Shown piece by piece: positions 57,745-64,000 of a stretch of DNA of 64,000 nt. The notes below the pieces were generated by a model that was not told the DNA's origin, made no database searches, and saw nothing but the letters and a program-made list of their open reading frames with translations. The stretch comes from Blautia hominis (GTDB taxonomy: Bacteria > Bacillota > Clostridia > Lachnospirales > Lachnospiraceae): contig NQOF01000001.1 in NCBI GenBank assembly GCA_002270465.1, positions 560,501 to 624,500 on the forward strand. The letters run 5' to 3'. Both the position numbers and the translations under genes were made by a program. Positions within the stretch are counted from its first letter, which is position 1. Each line of letters starts with the position of its first letter.

Positions 57745-59901
57745 TTACGGTTCCGGCAGAATGCATAGCAAGGTCCTGTCATCCCCCTCTTCCTTTACTA
57801 CCTGATAACGCTTCCCACCATATGGCACCGTAAGATGGAACTGTCCCACAGAATCCGGTATATGAGGCTCAAACCTAAACCCTTTCTCCTCCCCGGGGTC
57901 CGGATGGATCCCTGCCAGTTCTTCTATCACAATACTGACAGGCGCAGTCGCCCAGGGATGACATAAGCTGGTGTTCCATTTCTGATCTTTTCCCCATGCT
58001 TCAAAACAGGTGGTGGCTCCTTCCCGCAGCATGTTGACCCAACCGTGTTCTCCCTCATTGGTCAAAAGCCTGTACACCCCTTCATAGTGTCCGGCTCCCG
58101 CCAGGGCTTTCAGAAGGAAATAACTGGGCATAACGCCGCAGCAGAAGCCCTTCTCCTCCAAAAGATCCGCCACATGCTCCACGGCCTCATCCGGGACAAG
58201 GCCAAAGTACAGTGCATATAAATTGGAATGGAGGGAGCAGTGTGTACTCTGCACACTGTCTGCGAACTGTTTTTTATCCGGTCTGTAAAAAGCCTTCACA
58301 TAAGAAGCCTTTATTCTGCTGAACGAGTAGGTGACCGGCAGCCCAAGGATCGTCCCTATCTCTGTCAGCGTTTTTACTGCACCTGCATACAAGGCATTGA
58401 CAACGTTGTGACAGCCTTTTGCCACAACAGGACGGCTCAGGTTAAAATCATAATCATCCCGCAGGTTTTCCGGCCAGTCAACCAGATTCCATTTGTCCCA
58501 CACCTGATCTAAAAGGCCTTTCTCATTCTGAAATCCGGCAAAATAGCTGACAATACCTTTGGCGGTATCATAATATCTCCTCAAAAATCCTTTATCACCT
58601 GTGAATTCATAATCTGTCATCAAAAGCTGGGACCAAAGCAGGGAAAAGTCTGCGATCTCCTGCATAAAGGCACCCGGAGCCACAGCCAAAAGCCCCGGAC
58701 AAACACTTTTCGTAAGAGCAAACTGGTCGATACATTTTCTCAGCATATCGGTCTTTCCGGTAAGCCACACCTGGGAACGGGATGTGACTACTGCATCTCC
58801 CAGGTACTGTCCCTTCTCCCTTGTGGGGCAGTCCAGATATGCCTCCTGTGTGCTGTATTTCACTGTGTTTCTGCATATGTGAAAAATGCCTGCCAATTTC
58901 TCATCTGTAGTCCTTAATCTGCACAGAGAATCATCCATGGGATAGTGGCGCACCAGTACAGAAACATCCAGGATTTTTACCCCGCTGCCGAAATGGATTT
59001 CCGCGTACCGGAATCCTTTGTAATCATATGGCTCCAGCTCACATATATTTCCGTCCAAGGTCCATTTTTCCCGGTAACAGCAGCCGCACCGCATAGCATA
59101 ACGGACACTGCCGTCCTCATTTTTTTCCTCCCCGCAGAGAACCTCCACCACTGCTCCCCACGGGCCAAACGCTTTGACCCGCAGGCTGCCCGTGATCTCC
59201 CGGCCTATATCCACAAACCAGCATCCCTCCGCTTTTTCCACTGTCTTCGGCGCTCTCTCATACACGGCCAGCATTTCGGTGGGCTGTTTTATCAACTTAT
59301 AATCTGCCCACCGGGCTTTTACCATAGGTTCCCACACAGAGTCGTCAAAATCTGTCTGATTCCAGCCCTGCTCCCAGCAGCGGCTGTCAAAATCCTCCAA
59401 AAACTGTGTCTCATATCCAATCGTGTTCCCTGTATAGGCTCCTGAGATCTGATACCGCCATGTGAGAGGAATATCCTCCGCGGCCTCCGCACTTTCTGCA
59501 GTTACCTGTGAAGCCAGAGCGAAGCGCCCGTCCCCACTGTTCCAGACACGATTCACAAGTCCCTGGTAATACAGATGTACAGCAAGTACATTTCTCCCGG
59601 GGTGCAGATATCCGGTAATGTCTATTTCATTGAAATAATATTTTTCCGGCCACGCCGGGGCAGGCCCCTGTCCCGCATAGATGCCGTTTATCCAAAGCAT
59701 GTAACGATCATCCGCGGATATACGGAGGATATACCTGCGCTTATCCCCCGGAAGTTCCATCTCCGCACGTGCAAGAACATGCAGATTCTTTGCCGGAAAC
59801 TCCCTGAGGGCCCTGGGTTTTTGTTCCTTATGATAAGGGTTTTCCGGTTTTACATGGGCAAACAGCGGGATTGTCAGCCAGTCCGGTTCAAATTTTGTCA
59901 T
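57745..59901 (-). CDS. GH78 alpha-L-rhamnosidase
   Basis: The roughly 718-aa enzyme releases terminal rhamnose from plant glycosides. N-terminal beta domains (about 1-330) include DDRYMLWINGIYAGQGPAPAWPEKYY. The catalytic (alpha/alpha)6 barrel has EAYLDCPTREKGQYLGDA, the GH78 acid region (normally DCPQRDER...), and EAWGKDQKWNTSLCHPWATAPV, the second hallmark. No signal peptide is present. Catalytic Glu residues are probable in the first motif and at the EAW site but not proved. The ATG at 59901 has AGGAG upstream; the frame extends 13 codons. Confidence 0.9.
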   Translation of the reverse strand: MTKFEPDWLTIPLFAHVKPENPYHKEQKPRALREFPAKNLHVLARAEMELPGDKRRYILRISADDRYMLWINGIYAGQGPAPAWPEKYYFNEIDITGYLHPGRNVLAVHLYYQGLVNRVWNSGDGRFALASQVTAESAEAAEDIPLTWRYQISGAYTGNTIGYETQFLEDFDSRCWEQGWNQTDFDDSVWEPMVKARWADYKLIKQPTEMLAVYERAPKTVEKAEGCWFVDIGREITGSLRVKAFGPWGAVVEVLCGEEKNEDGSVRYAMRCGCCYREKWTLDGNICELEPYDYKGFRYAEIHFGSGVKILDVSVLVRHYPMDDSLCRLRTTDEKLAGIFHICRNTVKYSTQEAYLDCPTREKGQYLGDAVVTSRSQVWLTGKTDMLRKCIDQFALTKSVCPGLLAVAPGAFMQEIADFSLLWSQLLMTDYEFTGDKGFLRRYYDTAKGIVSYFAGFQNEKGLLDQVWDKWNLVDWPENLRDDYDFNLSRPVVAKGCHNVVNALYAGAVKTLTEIGTILGLPVTYSFSRIKASYVKAFYRPDKKQFADSVQSTHCSLHSNLYALYFGLVPDEAVEHVADLLEEKGFCCGVMPSYFLLKALAGAGHYEGVYRLLTNEGEHGWVNMLREGATTCFEAWGKDQKWNTSLCHPWATAPVSIVIEELAGIHPDPGEEKGFRFEPHIPDSVGQFHLTVPYGGKRYQVVKEEGDDRTLLCILPEP

Positions 59902-59981
59902 ATGTCTCACTCCTGTTGTTACACAAAAAATGGTTTCCAAATCTATCTACTCTGCTATATCTTAATGCATTCCCAATTTTA

Positions 59982-60013
59982 AGTACATGTAACTTTTTTT
60001 GAATATATGTACT
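59982..60013. promoter_or_regulatory. Inverted repeat upstream of the rhamnosidase
   Basis: AGTACAT (59982-59988) and ATGTACT (60007-60013) are perfect inverted half-sites with an 18-bp spacer. No good promoter was found beside it, so its role is open. Confidence 0.35.
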
Positions 60014-60032
60014 ATTACTCTTTAAGCGAATA

Positions 60033-60076
60033 GAAAAAAGCCCGGTATCCCTGACGTACAAGGCATTTACCGGACC
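60033..60076 (-). terminator. Terminator of the Bce-type operon
   Basis: GTCCGGTA and TACCGGGC, with a long loop, are followed on the minus strand by TTTTTT, just after the permease stop. Confidence 0.6.
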
Positions 60077-60082
60077 TCATTT

Positions 60083-62068
60083 CTACAAAACCGCTTTTTT
60101 AAAAGACAGATACGCGCTGAAACAATATATCAGGTAGATGCTGAAGAAAGCACCTGCGGTCATCCCCAGAATCCCCATACCCTCGCCAAATCCCACCAGC
60201 GTCATTCCCTGATACACATCCCAATCCACACTGGCTGTGATCGCCAGGTATACAGCAGTGCTCCCCACAGCCGCGGGAAGTACAGGGAAGGTATAGTAAA
60301 CGGCAAAATATCTCCGCAGGAGCTTTATCTGCTCTGCCCTGTCCATCCCGCATTCCCCCAGTATGCCAAACTGCCGCCTCTCCTGGTCCAGATTGCTGAG
60401 AATCTGTACCGTCATAATGGTAGCTGCCGCTGCCAGGAGAATAAAGGCAAGATAAAACAGTGGAAATGTAAGGCACATGACAATGGACGCCCCGCTCTCC
60501 CTGATTTCCGCTTTCCCCGTGATATATGTCTTTTCGCCTCTCTCAATAGAAGCAATTCCTTCATATGTTTCCATGGAAAGCTCCTTTTTTGCCACTCCCA
60601 CATATAAGTCCTCCATCACCTGCATATGCTCTGCCACTCTGTCCGGCACGATCAGAAGATAATAGCTGCCGTTTCCGAAAAACTCCTGCTGGAAAAATGC
60701 ACCGGTAAATGACCCGCCAAAGGAAAGCGTCTCCTTCTTCTCTCCCATTTCCGTCAGATCCCGGCTCTTAGCATACCTCACCAGATCATCCCTGGCGAAT
60801 TCGCTGCAGTGCATGTAGTATTTATCCTCCTCCAGATCTGCCTTCTCCATTCCCAGCAGCTCTCTTAATTCCTCATAGACAGACATGGCCATATAACAAT
60901 CATTATCCATGGCATCCATATGGGAGATACTCATAAATTTCCCTATATCCTCCACGGAAAAATGCTGTCTGAAATCCGTTTTCCCGGAAGTATAGACCTT
61001 ATAACGGGCTGTCCTGGCCTGTGGCAGTTCCCTCTCTATATACTCCTCAAAACGCTCCAGGCTTTCCTGTCCATACAGCGTACCCACAGCAAAATCAAAA
61101 GCAGTCTCATCCACCCGGCTGTCCACCCGCTTATTAAAAAACAACCCCAGACCCACCGCCAGAAACACCAGCAGGAACAAAATACTGACACTGGCAAATG
61201 TCAGGCTGAGATTACATATTTTCCCGGAAAATAGCCGTCCCAGAACCAGATTTCTGCCTTTGTACTTCCACTTCACCTTCCTGAGTTTTTGTTCCAATAC
61301 TGCGGGGACACTCATAAAAAGACCGAATATGGACAACACGATCATGGCAAGACCAAACAAGCTCAGCGCTCCCCCGGCATTATCCGACACCTCTCCGATA
61401 AGCAGTACCGCAAAAGTGAAACATCCCAGAAGCAAAGCAAATACTGACATGGCAAAAAGAACTCTTTTCCCCTTTTTCTTCTGCACCAAAGCCTTCTCGT
61501 TCTCTGTCTCCATGGAAAGCAGCTCCCGGATACTGAGCCGTATGATCTTCTTTTTTAATTTCCTTCCCGAGAGGCCGAAGATCAAAAACAGATACACACC
61601 GGTCAGACAAAATGCCTCCCAGGAAAATCCCACACGGATATGAAAAGGCCGGAGAAACAGGCGCATCACCATCGCCTTGAGTATCTGATAAAAATAAGTT
61701 CCTCCCACAAGTCCTGCGATCCATGCCGCAGCGCCCAGCATTCTGCTCTCCCTGGCAAACATGGCAGCGATCTCTCTGTTTTCAATCCCCAGCATCATGT
61801 AAGTACCAAACTCCCGGCTCCTTCTCCTGAAGATGAATTCTGTGATATAGCTCACAAGCCTGCCCAGGATCAGTACAATGATAAGGCTGATAAATACAAC
61901 AATAAACGGCATCATGGACCATGATTTCATGACTTCCTTTATCTCCGCGGAAAATACCAGCAGATGAAAGGAATACATGAGAGTCACGGACAGGATCAGC
62001 GTCACCAAATACACCACATAATCCCGCATCTGCCGCAGTGCATTCCTTCCTGAGAGTTTTCTCAACAT
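60083..62068 (-). CDS. BceB/FtsX-like ABC permease
   Basis: The 661-aa membrane protein has about ten helices: one at 18-38, several before residue 320, a large extracellular domain (about 330-530) and three at the end, as in BceB/VraG-type permeases of peptide-antibiotic resistance. The extracellular part is where BceB-type proteins sense or shield lipid-linked targets. It overlaps the ATPase by 7 bp. Helix counts are estimates from hydrophobicity. Confidence 0.88.
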   Translation of the reverse strand: MLRKLSGRNALRQMRDYVVYLVTLILSVTLMYSFHLLVFSAEIKEVMKSWSMMPFIVVFISLIIVLILGRLVSYITEFIFRRRSREFGTYMMLGIENREIAAMFARESRMLGAAAWIAGLVGGTYFYQILKAMVMRLFLRPFHIRVGFSWEAFCLTGVYLFLIFGLSGRKLKKKIIRLSIRELLSMETENEKALVQKKKGKRVLFAMSVFALLLGCFTFAVLLIGEVSDNAGGALSLFGLAMIVLSIFGLFMSVPAVLEQKLRKVKWKYKGRNLVLGRLFSGKICNLSLTFASVSILFLLVFLAVGLGLFFNKRVDSRVDETAFDFAVGTLYGQESLERFEEYIERELPQARTARYKVYTSGKTDFRQHFSVEDIGKFMSISHMDAMDNDCYMAMSVYEELRELLGMEKADLEEDKYYMHCSEFARDDLVRYAKSRDLTEMGEKKETLSFGGSFTGAFFQQEFFGNGSYYLLIVPDRVAEHMQVMEDLYVGVAKKELSMETYEGIASIERGEKTYITGKAEIRESGASIVMCLTFPLFYLAFILLAAAATIMTVQILSNLDQERRQFGILGECGMDRAEQIKLLRRYFAVYYTFPVLPAAVGSTAVYLAITASVDWDVYQGMTLVGFGEGMGILGMTAGAFFSIYLIYCFSAYLSFKKAVL

Positions 62069-62847
62069 GATACATCACCTCCCAGAAAGGACTGTACCTG
62101 TAAAATCTCCTCGTAAAACTCCCGCTGATGCTTCTCCCCCCGGACGATCTCATTAAAAATCTTTCCGTCCTTTAGAAAAAGTACACGTCTTCCAAATCCT
62201 GCGCAGTACGAGTCATGGGTCACCATGAGTATCGTCACCTGCAGCTCCCGGTTCAGTTCTTCCAAAAGTCCCATAAGCTGCCGGGAGCTTCGCGAATCCA
62301 GCGCGCCCGTAGGCTCATCAGCCAGCAGGATCCTGGGTTTTTTGATCAGCGCCCTGCCGCAGGCGCACCTCTGTTTCTGCCCTCCTGATACCTGATAAGG
62401 AAACCTGGAGGCAACATCCCCTATCCCCAGCCGTTCCATCATCTCCACACTTTTCGCATGCACCTTTCCTGCCGGCATACCCAGAAGGACCAGGGGAAGG
62501 GCAATATTTTCCTCAATGGTAAGACGGTCCAGGAGATTGAAATCCTGAACCACAAATCCCAGATTCTCTCTTCGGAATTTTGCCTGTGCCCCCTGCTCCA
62601 CCCCGGTGATATCTATCTCGCCGGAGGAAGCCTGCCTGCCGGTGTTCAGATAAATGTGCCCGGCACTCACACAGTCCACTGTGGAGATACAGTTCAGCAG
62701 TGTTGTTTTACCGGAACCTGAAGCCCCCATAATACTGGTAAATTCCCCTTCCTCCACCTGAAAGCTCAGGCCGTCCAGCGCTTTCTTCAGATTTTCCCTG
62801 GTACCATAATATTTTTCTATCTGCTCCACTCTCAATACTTCTGCCAT
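62062..62847 (-). CDS. BceA-like ABC transporter ATPase
   Basis: The 261-aa ATPase has Walker A GASGSGKTTL (about 39-48), the signature VSGGQKQRCACGRAL, Walker B ILLADEPTGALDS and the H-loop VTHD. This is the MacB/BceA/LolD type. One oddity is ...QRCACGRAL where most have QR(V/A)A(I/C)ARAL. RBS GGGGGAA. It partners with the FtsX-like permease, and the sensor kinase lies upstream. Confidence 0.94.
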   Translation of the reverse strand: MAEVLRVEQIEKYYGTRENLKKALDGLSFQVEEGEFTSIMGASGSGKTTLLNCISTVDCVSAGHIYLNTGRQASSGEIDITGVEQGAQAKFRRENLGFVVQDFNLLDRLTIEENIALPLVLLGMPAGKVHAKSVEMMERLGIGDVASRFPYQVSGGQKQRCACGRALIKKPRILLADEPTGALDSRSSRQLMGLLEELNRELQVTILMVTHDSYCAGFGRRVLFLKDGKIFNEIVRGEKHQREFYEEILQVQSFLGGDVSC

Positions 62848-62939
62848 TTTACATTCCCCCTGTTTTCCTTCTATCCTCTGTTCCTCTTTATTATAGAAAA
62901 TAGAAAGGCAGAATACCTGTGATTTTGCCGTATGTTATC

Positions 62940-63968
62940 TTACACTTTCGTAAGATGAGGAAAAACAGATACCTGTTCCGATACGGGAATTTCAAACACA
63001 ACCCTTGTATATTCTCCCCAGACAGATTCTGCCCGGATGGACATACCCAGTCTTTCACAGAGTTTCCTGCAGATATACAGGCCCATCCCTGTGGATTCCC
63101 TGTTTTTTCTCCCGTTGCTTCCTGTGAACCCTTTGCTGAAGATCCTTCCCATCTCACTCTCGCGGATTCCGCAGCCATTATCCTCCACGGACAACGAGAC
63201 CGTATTTTCTTCCCGCCAAGCTGAGATCATAATACAGGGGGAATCCTCCATGTATTTCAGACTGTTTGACAGTACCTGGCGCAGCATGAAGATAAGCCAC
63301 TTGCTGTCCGTATAGGCTTCTGTCTCCAATCCCTTTGTCTCTATACGGACACCTCTTTGGCGGAAAGACTCCTGGTCAGCCGCCACAGCCTGCGCCACAC
63401 ATACATTTATCCGGGTCTTCTGTATGATATAATCCTGCTCCGTATTTTCCATCCGGCTCATATAAAGGGCCTGCTCAATCTCCCTGTCTATGTTTTCCAG
63501 GCTTTTTAAGATGCGGCGGCTGTCTTTCTTTTTGTCATTCTCACATACAAGCTGGGCGGCTGTCAGCGGCAGCTTCACCTGATGCACCCAGTTCTCCACA
63601 TATTCCTGGTACTCTCTTCGTTTCTGTCCGGCCTCAAACACCTGCTCCTCCATGGCTTTCATGGAGATCTGCATGGCTTCCCAGTATTTCTTCCCCTCCC
63701 ACGAATCCGGGGGGCTTAAAATCTCTGTGACCAACCAGGGTTTTTCCATATTCCACACCGTGTCCATGAGCTGATCAAAATACTTTTTTTCTCTGTAAAA
63801 AGAAAACCCGGTCCAGGCAGCAAAAATCCCGAACCAGGTGATCAAAAGCAGCGCCACTTCCCTGGGCTGTACTCCCAGCGCTGTCAAATACACGAAACAG
63901 GCCCAGGCTGACCCCATCTGCAAAAGCACGATCCCCGTCCTGTCCCCTAAAAACTCTCTGAACTTCAT
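62940..63968 (-). CDS. BceS-like intramembrane-sensing histidine kinase
   Basis: The 342-aa kinase has two membrane helices (about 13-32 and 37-56) joined by a very short loop and no extracytoplasmic sensor, which is typical of kinases that sense through a BceAB transporter. The H box is ENWVHQVKLPL (His129). N box LSNSLKYM, G1 DNGCGI and G2 GMGLYICRKL follow. It overlaps the response-regulator gene by 4 bp (ATGA). Confidence 0.93.
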   Translation of the reverse strand: MKFREFLGDRTGIVLLQMGSAWACFVYLTALGVQPREVALLLITWFGIFAAWTGFSFYREKKYFDQLMDTVWNMEKPWLVTEILSPPDSWEGKKYWEAMQISMKAMEEQVFEAGQKRREYQEYVENWVHQVKLPLTAAQLVCENDKKKDSRRILKSLENIDREIEQALYMSRMENTEQDYIIQKTRINVCVAQAVAADQESFRQRGVRIETKGLETEAYTDSKWLIFMLRQVLSNSLKYMEDSPCIMISAWREENTVSLSVEDNGCGIRESEMGRIFSKGFTGSNGRKNRESTGMGLYICRKLCERLGMSIRAESVWGEYTRVVFEIPVSEQVSVFPHLTKV

Positions 63969-64000
63969 ATCTTGTACCCCATTCCCCTCTTTGTCTGTAT
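63965..64000 (-). CDS. OmpR-family response regulator, C-terminal end only
   Basis: The frame entering from the window edge encodes IQTKRGMGYKI and a TGA overlapping the kinase ATG. TxRGxGY followed by a short end is the last strand and wing of an OmpR-type winged helix, and the position before a BceS-like kinase fits BceR. Only 11 residues are seen. Confidence 0.75.
   Translation of the reverse strand: MQTKRGMGYKI

Overview
The window looks like chromosome of an anaerobic, spore-forming Firmicute of the Lachnospiraceae, most like Blautia. This is inferred from gene content: SpoIIE, YabP, YabQ, CotS-type and CwlD sporulation genes, an oxygen-sensitive class III ribonucleotide reductase, a clostridial 2[4Fe-4S] ferredoxin, CUT1 sugar import without a local ATPase, and GH13, GH29 and GH78 glycosidases. 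No rRNA, tRNA, CRISPR array or intact insertion sequence was seen. Most genes lie on the minus strand.

Layout. Positions 1-3320 form an AT-richer accessory stretch (DUF3784 protein, Cys-rich/pentapeptide protein, esterase, small ABM-like protein). Next comes a GH13 amylase with a candidate CcpA site, then the conserved cell-division and sporulation block read on the minus strand: hup, rqcP, yabP, yabQ, divIC, spoIIE, tilS, hpt, ftsH. After pgcA and a CotS-like gene, positions 16.3-18.0 kb hold a low-GC carbamoyltransferase-like gene bracketed by two inverted copies of a structured element. Housekeeping genes follow (cca, proS, comEB, upp, rpiB, a Sua5-type gene, cwlD), then a GGDEF-PAS-GGDEF-EAL protein, a DivIVA-like protein, a GH18 protein, mecA, a DUF1858 protein, ferredoxin and a MerR regulator.

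Positions 32.8-42.5 kb are a carbohydrate locus: SDR, Fe-dependent alcohol dehydrogenase, GH29 fucosidase, two permeases, a binding lipoprotein and two ROK regulators, with strong promoters that carry palindromic operators. Positions 43.4-49.7 kb are arginine biosynthesis (argCJBD divergent from argG) with ARG-box-like sites. After that come nrdD with a fused redoxin domain and NrdR-type boxes, hflX, a GNAT protein, a GntR-ABC operon, a GH78 rhamnosidase, and a Bce-type peptide-resistance module whose response regulator is cut by the window edge.

The least ordinary features are repeats. (1) A 116-bp core occurs twice; in each copy it sits inside a long palindrome whose arms are unrelated in sequence between the copies. 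(2) A family of ~134-bp hairpin-rich intergenic elements ends in a 27-bp hairpin unit (GTAACTGT-N11-ACAGTTAC), and that unit also occurs alone at many gene boundaries. (3) A third element of similar architecture lies upstream of the GNAT gene. These are REP/MITE-like and not explained by any gene in the window.
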